A stretch of DNA of 64,000 nucleotides from Cytophagales bacterium (lineage in GTDB: Bacteria > Bacteroidota > Bacteroidia > Cytophagales > 172606-1): the NCBI GenBank assembly GCA_030448185.1, contig JAUJNL010000014.1, forward strand, positions 19,312 through 83,311, in the 5' to 3' direction. Both the position numbers and the translations under genes were made by a program. Below, one piece after another: positions 37,121 to 46,469 of this stretch (within the stretch, counting starts at the first letter, position 1; every line of letters begins with the position of its first letter). The notes beneath the pieces are model-generated. The model was not told the origin of the DNA, made no database searches, and worked only from the letters and a program-made list of their open reading frames with translations.

Positions 37121-39376
37121 TCAAGGCTTGGGTAGCGGCGCTGGTTGCCCCAGGGTTTGAATCAGTTTCTTTTCTCCTGACATCCAGACAACATCTCCTT
37201 TTTCCAGGATGGTAGAAGGATCCGGATTGAGGATACGCCTTCCGTTTCGTTCAATGCCAACGATTAAACCATGGGTTTTCTCGCGAATACGTGACTCCCG
37301 GATACTCATACCCAGAAAGGGGAACTGCTCATTCACGATCAATTGTTTTAAGATCACTTCGGGAGGAGAAACCGGGATATCAGCCGGAGCAGGTTCGATA
37401 ACCGGTTTAAAACGTTGCAGTTGTTCATCGGTACCTACTACAGTGAGTGTATCTCCCGGAAATACCCTTTCTTCCCCCCGGGGAGCGACAATTATTTGGT
37501 TCCCTCTTTCAATTTGAACAATATTTACTCCGTACTTTTCCCGGAAGGCCAGTTCGGTTAAGGTCTTTCCAATCCCTTTCGCATCAGGGCTTACTTCAAA
37601 CTCTGCCAGGTGCGCATCCCACGGAACCAGCTCCTTCCGGGTAGCGCCGTTTTTAGTCGTAGCGACTGAAAGTTCCCGGGCATGGAGATTATAGAGGAAT
37701 AGCTTCTCAATACGGGCATAGGTCTCTTGCAGGCGATGGGTAAAAAGGGGCAGCACCACTACAATAAGCAAGACTGCGCCGACCAGTCCTACGGTGAGAG
37801 AAAATAGCTGATTGAGCAGAAAACCTACTAATATGATTCCTATCGCAATCCGGGCTCCCTCCAAGGCTACCAAAGGCCCCCGGCTAAAGATGCGGTTTTT
37901 CCATAAGTTATTGTAAGCCGTTGTCCGGATTTTCCGAACGGATAAAGCCCACAAAAAAGGAGCCATCAAGGAAAGTGCCGCCAGGGCGGTAAGTGCTTCT
38001 CCCCAAGAGCTTTCGATTATCTGGCTGGTCACGACCGGAGCAAGATAATTACTCACCAGTAGAATAATACCAATACAAATGACTGTGTTGGTCGCCAGAA
38101 TGGGTAGATAGGTTCTGAGCACTTGTTGCCAATCACTCACCTGGGTAATCCGCTGGGTGCTGGCGCTGTAATTATTTAAAAAGGTCCGCCATCTTACGGG
38201 TAGTTTTCTTTCGAGCCGGACGTATAAAGGCTCGGCCAGCCGGATCATGTAGGGAGTAGTGAAGGTAGTAATGGCCGAGACGGCTACGGCAATAGGATAC
38301 AGGAAACTGCTGGTCACTTTTAGTGATACCCCTAAGGTAGCAATGATAAAGGAGAATTCTCCGATCTGCGTCATACTCATACCCGTCTGGATTGCGTGAC
38401 GCAGCGACTGTCCGGAAAGGAGCGTTCCTAGGGTAACAGTAATGGATTTGCCCAGGATTACTACTGCCGAAAGCAAGGCTACCGGACCGGCGTACTCCAG
38501 CAATAACTTTGGTTCAATCAGCATGCCCACCGAAACAAAAAATACGGCGCCAAACAGATCCTTTACCGGTTGCAGCAGGTGCTCAATTTTTTCCACGAAA
38601 ATAGTTTCAGCCAGGATGGAACCCATCACAAAGGCACCTAACGCGGAAGAGAAACCAGCTTGGGTAACCAATACCACCATTAGAAAGCAAAGGCCGATGG
38701 AAAGAATCAGTAACGTTTCGTCAGAGATATACTTTCGAATGCTGCGTAAAAAAGAAGGGATCACAAAAATGCCCACTAAAAACCATACCATTAAAAAGAA
38801 TCCCAACTTCAGGATCGACGTGAGTAATGCTAACCCCGAAAACTGATTGCTGACTGCCAGCGTGGAGAGCAACACCAGCAGTAAAATAGCTACCAGGTCC
38901 TCAATAATAAGGATACCGAATACCAAACTGACAAACCGCCTGCTTTTTAAGCCTAATTCATCGAAGGCCCGGATAATAATGGTAGTAGAAGAAATGGCAA
39001 TAATTCCGCCCAGAAAAAGACTATCCATCCGGGACCACCCCAACCACTGCCCGGTGCCGTAGCCTAGCAGGAGCATGGCACCGATTTCAATTACCCCGGT
39101 AATAGAAGCAGTACCACCTACTTTTACCAATTTTTTAAAGCTGAACTCAAGCCCCAGGCCAAACAGGAGGAAAATTACGCCGATATCCGCCCAGATCCGG
39201 ATGCTTTCTATCTCCAGAATGGTAGGTAGCAGAGGAAAGTTAGGCCCTACCAGTAAGCCAGCCAGAATATACCCCAGCACCAATGGTTGTTTCAGTCTTT
39301 TAAAAATCAGGGTGGTAATACCAGCTGCCCCTAAAATTAAAGCAAGGTCTATAATTAAGTGCGGAACGTGTGCCAT
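37121..39376 (-). CDS. CPA2-type cation/proton antiporter with RCK_C domains
   Basis: ATG 39376 gives a 751-residue protein; the frame is open to 39460 but the upstream residues are not typical. The KefB/YbaL-like membrane part (about 12 spans) starts LIIDLALILGAAGITTLIFKRLKQP and contains GLEFSFKKL, the ISSTTIIIRAFDELGL segment and GAFVMGSILAET. A second short hydrophobic region follows at about 410-530. Two TrkA_C (RCK_C) ligand-binding domains close the protein (about 570-645 with VFPGDTLTVVGTDEQL, and about 665-745 with ILEKGDVVWMSGEKK). It would mediate K+ or Na+/H+ exchange gated by a bound ligand. Intact. Confidence 0.93.
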   Translation of the reverse strand: MAHVPHLIIDLALILGAAGITTLIFKRLKQPLVLGYILAGLLVGPNFPLLPTILEIESIRIWADIGVIFLLFGLGLEFSFKKLVKVGGTASITGVIEIGAMLLLGYGTGQWLGWSRMDSLFLGGIIAISSTTIIIRAFDELGLKSRRFVSLVFGILIIEDLVAILLLVLLSTLAVSNQFSGLALLTSILKLGFFLMVWFLVGIFVIPSFLRSIRKYISDETLLILSIGLCFLMVVLVTQAGFSSALGAFVMGSILAETIFVEKIEHLLQPVKDLFGAVFFVSVGMLIEPKLLLEYAGPVALLSAVVILGKSITVTLGTLLSGQSLRHAIQTGMSMTQIGEFSFIIATLGVSLKVTSSFLYPIAVAVSAITTFTTPYMIRLAEPLYVRLERKLPVRWRTFLNNYSASTQRITQVSDWQQVLRTYLPILATNTVICIGIILLVSNYLAPVVTSQIIESSWGEALTALAALSLMAPFLWALSVRKIRTTAYNNLWKNRIFSRGPLVALEGARIAIGIILVGFLLNQLFSLTVGLVGAVLLIVVVLPLFTHRLQETYARIEKLFLYNLHARELSVATTKNGATRKELVPWDAHLAEFEVSPDAKGIGKTLTELAFREKYGVNIVQIERGNQIIVAPRGEERVFPGDTLTVVGTDEQLQRFKPVIEPAPADIPVSPPEVILKQLIVNEQFPFLGMSIRESRIREKTHGLIVGIERNGRRILNPDPSTILEKGDVVWMSGEKKLIQTLGQPAPLPKP

Positions 39377-39522
39377 TGAGTTAATCAGGGTAAAGGGTAA
39401 GTACATGCTTAGCCAGTATGTACATAAACTGAAAGAACAGATTCGCCGTTGCGGTATCAATTATCTCACTCAAAGAAACTATAGAAAGTGCACGATTACC
39501 CCATTAAATGCTATATATTTTC

Positions 39523-39553
39523 AAAAAACAGCCGGTTAAGACCGGCTGTTTTT
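39523..39553. terminator. Orphan bidirectional Rho-independent terminator
   Basis: A strong stem, AACAGCCGGT/ACCGGCTGTT, with a four-base TAAG loop is flanked by an A-run on the left and TTTTT on the right, so it could work in both directions. It lies about 150 bases upstream of the antiporter start with no recognised gene ending there on either strand. Confidence 0.75.
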
Positions 39554-40294
39554 CTTTACTGCTTCCTGGGTCTGCATAAGTGGTTTGTTTGAAATAAATG
39601 GCCCAAATTCTTTCAAGAGAGGCGTTTTGCAGACGTTTAAATAATAGTTTCATCTTGTTATTGTAACACGGTGGTTGAAACATACAGGATTACAAAAAGG
39701 GCTTCGTGTATCCCAATAAAGAAAGATGAACGTCATTTTTTACGGGTTTAGTGGATAGGATCTGCTCTTTTCTCACCGCTACAGTTAGAAAAGAACCCTA
39801 CCCCAGGGCCGGCTAGAATTCGTCACCCCCGCAGCTTTACCGGCCGGAAAGCCGTTTCGCCTACCTGATCCGTTTGGTTTTGGCAACCAGCCCCAGATAC
39901 GGGTTAGGGTCTTACCCAATTAGTCGGTTTTATCCAATCAATCCCTGCCCGGAACGCCCATCTTTGCGAGGTAATCGCTTAGCCAGTGCCCAGCAAGGGC
40001 ACAAAGCTCACGGCTTGCGCTAACAGTTTTCCAATCAAAGCTTCGACCTAAAAAGTAATTTCTGTATGACTAAGCTGTGTGTAACCAGTATCAAAATGCC
40101 GCTGGCACCTGCACGCAACCGAACCCTGATGCTAATGGCGCTATGGGTGGCAAAGCAGCCCCTTACCCCGTGACCGGCGCTGTGCAAACGCTGCGCTACG
40201 CCAGTTTTGCAGCCGGCGTAAAAGGAGGCTTTGAACCCGTCTCTTTCCTGCTCTTTCTACAATCTCTGATCAAACCACACCTAAGTCTTTCAAA
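39554..40294. other. Long intergenic region, no supported gene
   Basis: About 740 bases between the orphan terminator and the NHL lipoprotein contain no recognised gene. A 73-codon frame at 40077-40298 overlaps the NHL start and has no recognised similarity. The stretch is rich in C and short imperfect repeats (for example around GCCGGC 39810 and CCGGCC 39840) but no clear element ends are visible. Confidence 0.35.
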
Positions 40295-41425
40295 ATGAAA
40301 ACAAGTTTGCTTCGTGCCAGTCTGCTGGCTACTCTTATGGTGGCCCTGCAGGCTTGCCCTGCTCCCGATCCAGTTCCGGCTCCGGGGCCCTCCACACCGG
40401 GTAAAAACAAAGTGCCTACCTTTGCCATCACCACCCCTGTTGGCTTCACCGGCAAAGCAGGGTTTGTCGATGGAAAAGGTACCCAAGCTCAGTTCAGCTA
40501 CCCCTGCCAGATGACGATTGATAAAAACGACAATCTCTACGTGATTGACCAGCGCTACAGTTACCAGGGAGGCAGCGTGATTCGGAAAGTAGACCCCGCC
40601 GGCAACGTGACTACCTTCGCTAAGGGGCTCTTTTCGGTTACCGACCTTTGCGTGGATCCTCGCGATGGAGTGACGCTCTACGCCATTGAGAGCGGCGACG
40701 CCAATGGCGTGCTCAACGGTATTTTTCGCATCAGCCCTGGCGGGCAGGTTACGCGCCTGAGTGGCGGTGCTGACCCGGAAGGCGGCTATTCCTGGGGCTA
40801 CCGCGATGGGCCGCTGGACAAGGCTAAGTTCAACCAGCCCATGGGCATCGCCATGAACAAAGCTGGCCTGCTCTACATTGCCGATGGGCTTAACCACGCT
40901 ATCCGCCAGGTAAACCTTGCTAAAGGCACGGTGACCACGCTGGCCGGCGGCCGGGCAACCGATAAAGTTTGCGACTACAAAGACGGTAAGGGGACTGAGG
41001 CTAAATTCTGTACCACCGAAGACCTCACCCTGGATGAGGCAGGTAACCTCTACCTGCCCGATTGGGGAAATCACTCCGTGCGCATGATCACGCCAAGCGG
41101 AACCGTATCTACCTACCTAGGGCTAAGCACGGGCTACACGCCCAATGGTCCGCGCAGCAAAAGCGGAATCTACCAGCCCTACCGCCTGGAGTACGATCCG
41201 GTCAACAAGCAGCTGTTTGTCGTCGTGGATACGGGGGGCGGCCTCAAGGTAGTAGCCGCCGATGACTATCTGTATAACTTCCGGGTCACTTCCACTGACT
41301 TCGCCGACAAAAGCACCCAGGTAAGGCGCAGCATTGCCAGCCTGGCAGTCACCTCCAATGGGGAGCTTTATGTACTCGACAAATACAACCACTGCATCTA
41401 CAAATACGCCATCTCCTGGCAGTAA
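40295..41425 (+). CDS. NHL-repeat lipoprotein
   Basis: The 376-residue protein starts with a lipoprotein signal (LLATLMVALQAC, Cys about residue 21) and a proline-rich linker. It continues as a beta-propeller of NHL-type repeats: QFSYPCQMTIDKNDNLYVID, KFNQPMGIAMNKAGLLYIAD, KFCTTEDLTLDEAGNLYLPD and a last blade with GELYVLDKYNHCIYK. Such propellers serve as binding scaffolds at the cell surface or in the periplasm; no catalytic residues can be named. Intact, with no evident operon partner. Confidence 0.88.
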   Translation: MKTSLLRASLLATLMVALQACPAPDPVPAPGPSTPGKNKVPTFAITTPVGFTGKAGFVDGKGTQAQFSYPCQMTIDKNDNLYVIDQRYSYQGGSVIRKVDPAGNVTTFAKGLFSVTDLCVDPRDGVTLYAIESGDANGVLNGIFRISPGGQVTRLSGGADPEGGYSWGYRDGPLDKAKFNQPMGIAMNKAGLLYIADGLNHAIRQVNLAKGTVTTLAGGRATDKVCDYKDGKGTEAKFCTTEDLTLDEAGNLYLPDWGNHSVRMITPSGTVSTYLGLSTGYTPNGPRSKSGIYQPYRLEYDPVNKQLFVVVDTGGGLKVVAADDYLYNFRVTSTDFADKSTQVRRSIASLAVTSNGELYVLDKYNHCIYKYAISWQ

Positions 41426-41879
41426 ACCGACTTGGAAAAACTAGCAGCAGTATTCGCTAAGCACCGGCTTTGAACCAAAAGAGGTTGCGAACCAAAAGGC
41501 TTTAAAGCTGGCACGCCTAAAATTCCAGTCTCAGGCTAGCAATGTTTAAAGTTACGGTTTCGATCTACTTACTGTCTAATGAATTGGGATCGGACACGTG
41601 ACTGATCTGAACCGCAGATTTAGCTTTAAAGTATAAAAGCTGTTTAGACTTTTAGGAAAGACTGATCTTAGGACCTAATTATCGTCGAAAAGTCGGTTTC
41701 GCTTCGCTGATTCACCGGTCTTTTATTGTTTCCATCCCTAAATTTGACTCTCTTTCCGGCGGCCGGTTGGGAAAAAACACACTATGGAGCAGTAAAAATG
41801 GTCGCAGTACGTAGAGGGGTAGCCTCCCGCCAAGGGTAAATCTTATCCTGTCAGCTGCAAAAGTGTCTGAAAGACAAAA
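41426..41879. other. Intergenic, nothing recognised
   Basis: About 450 bases separate the NHL gene and the convergent CBS gene. No gene, RNA or strong hairpin was recognised. Confidence 0.35.
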
Positions 41880-42314
41880 CTACCGGGAGTCGTGGATGTA
41901 ATGCTCTAAGCTGTCAATGATGAACTTCTGCTCATCAATGATGTGCTTAATTACATCCCCAATTGAGATTAAACCAATTAGTTGCTCACCGTCCATTACG
42001 GGCAAATGTCTGACGTAATTATTAACCATTACTGCCATGCAGTGATCAACCGAATCGTGGGGCGTAACCGTGATAGGGTGTTCGGTCATTACCTCCCCAA
42101 GGGAAGTATCTTTGGAGGCTTTACCTCTGAGGATGAGTTTCCGGGCGTAATCCCGTTCCGTAAAAATACCTGCGAGGTGATTATCTTCAATCACTAACAA
42201 GGCTCCCAGGTTTTTCTCAACCATCACTTGCAGGGCATCATAAACTGTTCTGTCAGGAGAAAGGGAGTAGATAACTTTTCCTTTTACCTGCAATATGTCT
42301 CTGACTTTTCCCAT
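41880..42314 (-). CDS. CBS-pair domain protein
   Basis: The 144-residue cytoplasmic protein is a stand-alone Bateman module of two CBS motifs: about 8-70 (KVIYSLSPDRTVYDALQVMVEKNLGALLVIEDNHLAGIFTERDYARK) and about 76-135 (PITVTPHDSVDHCMAVMVNNYVRHLPVMDGEQLIGLISIGDVIKHII). Both have the hydrophobic-Gly-Asp ligand pattern (GIFTERD, GLISIGD). Such proteins bind adenine nucleotides and act as energy sensors or regulators of partners. No adjacent partner is obvious. Intact and of normal length. Confidence 0.93.
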   Translation of the reverse strand: MGKVRDILQVKGKVIYSLSPDRTVYDALQVMVEKNLGALLVIEDNHLAGIFTERDYARKLILRGKASKDTSLGEVMTEHPITVTPHDSVDHCMAVMVNNYVRHLPVMDGEQLIGLISIGDVIKHIIDEQKFIIDSLEHYIHDSR

Positions 42315-43347
42315 TGTACCCTCCTTTTGAGCAAATACGCGATGTATCGAAAAGATGATTGAGGGTAATACTTAATATGAAAAAACAAAATTTTTTGCTG
42401 AAAAAATGCTATAAATTTTTCGGAGCGCCTCTTACTGGTTGTCTCAATTAATTTCATGCACCTTTCAACGGCAGCAGACCTTTTGCAGGCCCCCACTCAT
42501 GGCGGGAACTCCATCAATTAATTCCTGCCCAGTGAGGCATAGTCTTGGCAAAAGCACGCCATCCGAACCAACTCTGCAGCACCCTTTTCGTCCGGGTATC
42601 TCATTCTTACATGAGATCAGTGTAATTGGCCCTAAAACGCAAAAGTCATCAAACCATACTATAGCCGATGGGCGCACGCAATACCTGGAAGGCGAGGTAT
42701 ATCTTGATTTCAGGTAAAGTGCCTCTGTCTTGCTGGCAACCAATGGTAGTTCAGGAGAATACCTAGCTGTTTGGCCCGCTAGGCTTTAGTACTCATAAAT
42801 TGGTCTTCCTACAATAAAAGCACAAAAAATAAAGGTAACGCATGGCTAACCATCGTAATCGGTAACGTTCCAATACATAGACAGGACCAGTATGTGCTGC
42901 TATTTAGCGAGTTGGAAGGTAGATGAGCAGCTTTACTGCGTGGCGCAGGATTACGACAAAAGCTTTCGGACGGTACTCAAAAACATCTTTTTATCAGTAG
43001 CTCAAAAAGAGTTGATTAAGATTTTCCCAGAAGTATGGATCAGCTGCCATTTTCGGGCATCAATAGTATTACCTGCTTTTCAACGGGCAGTTAAGCCGGG
43101 AGCTTGTTTTGCGACTTGTCTTTGAGCGGGGAGCAATGACCTTCTACACTTGACAAGCCGCCGTTTAATCTGGCAGCCCTTATCTTATAGAAGGTGTACA
43201 ACTGGTGTAACGACGTAATGTATCCCTGTTTTGATTCGGAGAAAGCATTCGAAAAGCTCTGCTTGAAGCCTAGCCCTTTGATTTGCGAGGCGTTGCTTGA
43301 TCGGCGTTCGGGCCGGACCTTGCGTGGCTACGCTAATTTTGCATATG
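42315..43347. other. Long region without a supported gene
   Basis: About 1 kb between the CBS gene and the BLUF-side hairpin shows only short open frames. Examples are 42892-43125 (77 codons) and a 51-codon frame at 43218-43373. Neither has recognisable similarity or a signal, and base composition is close to the surroundings. It may contain decayed genes or promoters. Confidence 0.35.
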
Positions 43348-43399
43348 GCTTACCACCAGAAAAGCAGGCCTGATAAGAGCCATGTTTCTGGTGGTAAGC
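43348..43399 (-). terminator. Hairpin downstream of the BLUF gene
   Basis: A perfect 15-bp stem (43348-43362 and 43385-43399; GCTTACCACCAGAAA and its complement) with a 22-base loop begins 19 bases after the BLUF stop codon. The missing T-run makes simple intrinsic termination uncertain, but position favours a role at the mRNA 3' end. Confidence 0.5.
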
Positions 43400-43417
43400 A
43401 GGAGAAGGGAGAGGAAT

Positions 43418-43834
43418 TTAAAAGAACTTTTTGAGTAAGCCAAGTACGCTGCTGGCTGGTTGCTGATTACCAGTGAGCAGTTGGGTAAATACTTGCTTAT
43501 CTTCTGAGCTGATATCGGTACGAAACTGAACTTGGGTAGGGGCAATCTCTTTAGCAGCCATCTGCCAGCTGGGAAACTGCTTGTGCTGAATCGGTCCGTA
43601 GGAAATAATCAATGCTTTCTCGTGCCGCTTGTCACTTTTAATCTTCTCATATAACCCTAGTATCTCTTTGGCATCTCCCTCCAGATACTGAATAAACTTG
43701 GTCTTGGAGTAAAGTAATACGCCAGTAATATGTAAGGAGGCATTGTTTTTTTGGCAGGAAGCGAGGATTTTTTCGATTTCCTCTCCGCTGCAACTAGCTT
43801 TTCTACTGCTTACGTAAACAAGATGGGCTAACAT
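43418..43834 (-). CDS. BLUF-domain blue-light photoreceptor
   Basis: The 138-residue protein is a short BLUF protein that binds FAD and senses blue light. All signature residues can be placed: Y7 in LVYVSS, N31 in KNNASLHITG, Q49 in KFIQYLEG and W90/M92 in SWQM, the Tyr-Gln pair being the photocycle core. The BLUF fold covers residues 1-95; the remaining 43 residues form a short helical cap ending LLGLLKKFF with no output enzyme, so signalling must be through protein contact. Neighbours give no partner. Intact. Confidence 0.93.
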   Translation of the reverse strand: MLAHLVYVSSRKASCSGEEIEKILASCQKNNASLHITGVLLYSKTKFIQYLEGDAKEILGLYEKIKSDKRHEKALIISYGPIQHKQFPSWQMAAKEIAPTQVQFRTDISSEDKQVFTQLLTGNQQPASSVLGLLKKFF

Positions 43835-44541
43835 GATTTTGGTTGGGGTAAAGTCAAACTTGATTCTAGGAGCAACTGCTGGTTAAGAACTTCCTGGTTG
43901 CTACATGCATCTATACTTTTGGTAGGGAATGGGTAGCCATTATGCGGGCAGGCAGGAAAGCTTAGGTGGGTAAGGTTTCTAGCATTTTTTCTAACTTCTG
44001 GCAGCTAAACCGCTAAAGATTATGGCATAAGAGGGCCTCTTACGGGTACTGGTTTCCCCAAAGTTAGTCCAGAGCCTGCCGGTTTACTTTGATCAGGTAA
44101 TGAACCAACAGCAGGTAAGATAATAAGCTTAATTGCGGAGTTAAACTTGGTACGGTCTGTCATTACTCCAAAGGTTAAGCAAGTAACTTTACCTGCAAGA
44201 ATGGGGTGCCATTGTCTGGACTTTGCTATGACTTTAGGAATACCCACCCTCTGGTACCTGCCAGAGGTGATAGTACCTGTTTCTTCTTATCTGCTTTTTG
44301 CTCTTTTGTCAACTATAACCAAAAAGATTGCTTTGCGGGGAAGGTGCCATCCAAAACAAGGACCTGCTGAAAGTATGTTGCTAAAGAATTCTCTGGCATT
44401 TCCTCAATTTCTTCTGTAAATTGATTGATAGCTAGAACGGTTTTCAGTGGGCGATAATGCAGTACCCCTTATAGGATCTCTATTGTCACCACAAAGCCTT
44501 TTTCAGCGTTTGTTACCCCTTCCCACTTGATAACCGCTGTG
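43835..44541. other. Intergenic, no supported gene
   Basis: About 700 bases between the divergent BLUF and amidotransferase-like genes. Overlapping short frames on both strands (44020-44247 minus, 44147-44419 plus) show no recognisable family, and neither can be preferred. Confidence 0.3.
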
Positions 44542-45801
44542 ATGAAACGCCTTACCTTAATTGTTGTCTGTTTTTTCCTGATGCTGCTTCCCAGTAGGGC
44601 AGCCCAGCTTCTCATTCCAATGGACGCTACGCAGAGGGATCACCTGAAAGCGTACGGGATGGCTTATTGGGCTTTGCAGAACGAGCAGGAAGTAGACTGG
44701 CTGTTAAATTATAACGGCGGAAGTTTCTCCTGCCGTCATACTTTAAAACTGGAAAACGAATTAGTGGTGAGGGGTATCTCTTATGTAGTCCTCTCCGATG
44801 CCCAGTACAAGGACATTCTTAGCCAGATTGCCAACCCGGAGGTTAATATGGAGGTGATGAAGCTGGAAAAAGCCCCCCGCATTGCCATTTATTCCCCTAA
44901 AATCAAACAACCTTGGGACGATGCTGTGATGTTGGTGCTCACCTACGCAGAAATACCCTATACAGTGGTGTACGATGAAGAGGTGCTAGCGGGAAAATTA
45001 TTGCAATATGACTGGCTGCATCTGCATCACGAAGATTTCACGGGTCAGTATGGCCGATCCCTCAGGCACCGAAACGAGTCCTGGTACCAAGCCCAAAAGC
45101 AGGAATCGGAGGGACTGGCTAAACAATACGGATACGGCAAGGTATCGCAGATGAAACTGGGAGTTACTACTAAAATAAAAGAATTCGTCCTGGGAGGAGG
45201 TTTTATGTTTGCTATGTGCTCGGGCACCGATACGTATGATATTGCCCTGGCGGCCAATGGCGTCGATATTGTAGAGGCCTTATTCGACGGAGATGGCGTA
45301 GACCCCCAGGCACAGCAAAAACTAGATTTCAGTAACACCTTTGCCTTCCAGAACTTTAGGGTCAACCTGAGTATCGAGGATCGAGGTTTTTCGACAATTG
45401 AAAATTCCCGGTGGGAACGGGGCCTTTCAGAAGGAAATGATTTCTTTTCGCTGTTCACTTTTTCTGCTAAATGGGATCCGATTCCGGCCATGCTCACGCA
45501 GAACCACGAAACCATGATTAAAGGATTCATGGGGCAGACCACTGCCTTTAAAAAACAGTACGTGAAAGCGGATATCACCATTATGGGGGAAACAAAAATG
45601 GCCAGCGAAGTGCGTTACCTGAACGGCACGGTGGGTAAAGGCACTTTTACCTTTTATGGCGGCCATGACCCGGAAGATTACTGGCATATGCCGGAAGAAG
45701 AATCTACGGATCTTTCGCTGCATCCTAACTCGCCAGGATACCGCCTGATTCTGAATAATGTTTTATTTCCGGCTGCCAAAAAGAAAAAGCAAAAAACGTA
45801 A
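44542..45801 (+). CDS. 'Asparagine synthetase B'-like exported protein
   Basis: The 419-residue protein matches the Bacteroidota family usually labelled asparagine synthetase B: LLIPMDATQRDHLKAYGMAYW, PWDDAVMLVLTYAEIPY, HLHHEDFTGQYG, FVLGGGFMFAMCSGTDTYDIALAANG and the invariant FYGGHDPEDY...NSPGYRLILNNVLFPAAKKKK end. It lacks the domains of true asparagine synthetases; the fold appears related to class-I amidotransferase/ThuA-like proteins, with Cys in FAMCSGTD at the nucleophile-elbow position. ATG 44542 gives a signal peptide (LTLIVVCFFLMLLPSRAAQ); the in-frame TTG at 44527 is less likely. Periplasmic; the reaction is unknown. Confidence 0.85.
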   Translation: MKRLTLIVVCFFLMLLPSRAAQLLIPMDATQRDHLKAYGMAYWALQNEQEVDWLLNYNGGSFSCRHTLKLENELVVRGISYVVLSDAQYKDILSQIANPEVNMEVMKLEKAPRIAIYSPKIKQPWDDAVMLVLTYAEIPYTVVYDEEVLAGKLLQYDWLHLHHEDFTGQYGRSLRHRNESWYQAQKQESEGLAKQYGYGKVSQMKLGVTTKIKEFVLGGGFMFAMCSGTDTYDIALAANGVDIVEALFDGDGVDPQAQQKLDFSNTFAFQNFRVNLSIEDRGFSTIENSRWERGLSEGNDFFSLFTFSAKWDPIPAMLTQNHETMIKGFMGQTTAFKKQYVKADITIMGETKMASEVRYLNGTVGKGTFTFYGGHDPEDYWHMPEEESTDLSLHPNSPGYRLILNNVLFPAAKKKKQKT

Positions 45802-46087
45802 TGGGTGAAGACCAATCGGGAAGCAGAAAAGTAGGGGATCTTTCCGATTGTATCCAACTAAACCAGTCAATTCAAGCAGTTTCCTCAAAGCGCCATTGAA
45901 ATGAATGGTTACCGATCTTTTGTAAGATAAGGGGGCAGATTATTCAGTTTTGGCGGGGTGGAAGCAGTAGGAGGCGGAGTGCCCCAAGCGGAGCGTAAAA
46001 CAAGTTCTACGTGTGTTTACCGGTCGTATCCCTACCACCAGATTGGTACTAACCATTTATTGAGGTTATTGAGGGGAGGAGATAAAT

Positions 46088-46243
46088 CGGATTGCCAATC
46101 CGGGCTCACCTGGTGTGCGCATGGCAACTATCTCAGCGAAGCTAAATGCCGAACAACTATCGGCCACCATCGGGTTGGTCCGCATTTAGCTTCACTGAGA
46201 TAGTTGCCATGCCGAACTGGAGAAATGGCGGATTTGCAATCGC
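46088..46243. repeat. Large imperfect hairpin repeat
   Basis: The core arms 46120-46157 and 46174-46211 pair at 35 of 38 positions around a 16-base loop. Outside them, 46088-46102 and 46229-46243 (CGGATTGCCAATCCG and CGGATTTGCAATCGC) pair again at most positions, and each of these is nearly self-palindromic. No ORF explains it. It looks like a non-autonomous palindromic element (REP/MITE-like), lying in the gap between the 44542 gene and the M16 peptidase. The rest of 45802-46087 holds nothing recognised. Confidence 0.8.
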
Positions 46244-46293
46244 CAAAGGCCTTACAGTAGCTTATTGTAGACCTTTTTATTTAGCACCACCCC

Positions 46294-46434
46294 TCATTTA
46301 TTTATTAAAGTCTTTTCGGGTAAAGGCTTATAGGGCTGAGCCAGCAGGGGCAGAATCTCAACAAACAGGGCATCAAGTTCCTCTTTTAGAGTAATCTGGC
46401 AGGTCACTTTGTCATTGAACCGAAGGGCCTCCAT
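46294..46434 (-). pseudogene. LytS/YehU-type histidine kinase relic
   Basis: A 46-codon frame reads EALRFNDKVTCQITL then PLLAQPYKPLPEKT. The first part matches the stretch before the ATPase N-box of LytS-type sensor kinases (LE..RF.DK, then IPPLLLQPxVENA), but the expected VENAIxHG is replaced by unrelated residues and a stop. The in-frame upstream residues (SVGLEM) also fit the family. It appears to be an internal fragment, broken at both ends, next to the hairpin repeat. Confidence 0.45.
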
Positions 46435-46469
46435 CTCCAAACCGACACTAGTCCCGGGAGCCAGTTATT

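Noticed and set aside
40077..40298. 73-codon frame before the NHL gene
   Set aside because: Overlaps the NHL start and has no similarity; composition alone is not enough.
40196..41074. Long minus-strand open frame (292 codons) opposite the NHL lipoprotein gene
   Set aside because: It is the antisense shadow of a strongly supported NHL beta-propeller with a lipoprotein signal; the product shows no family pattern.
42892..43125. 77-codon plus-strand frame in the CBS-BLUF gap
   Set aside because: No recognisable family, no signal sequence and no partner; cannot be told from chance.
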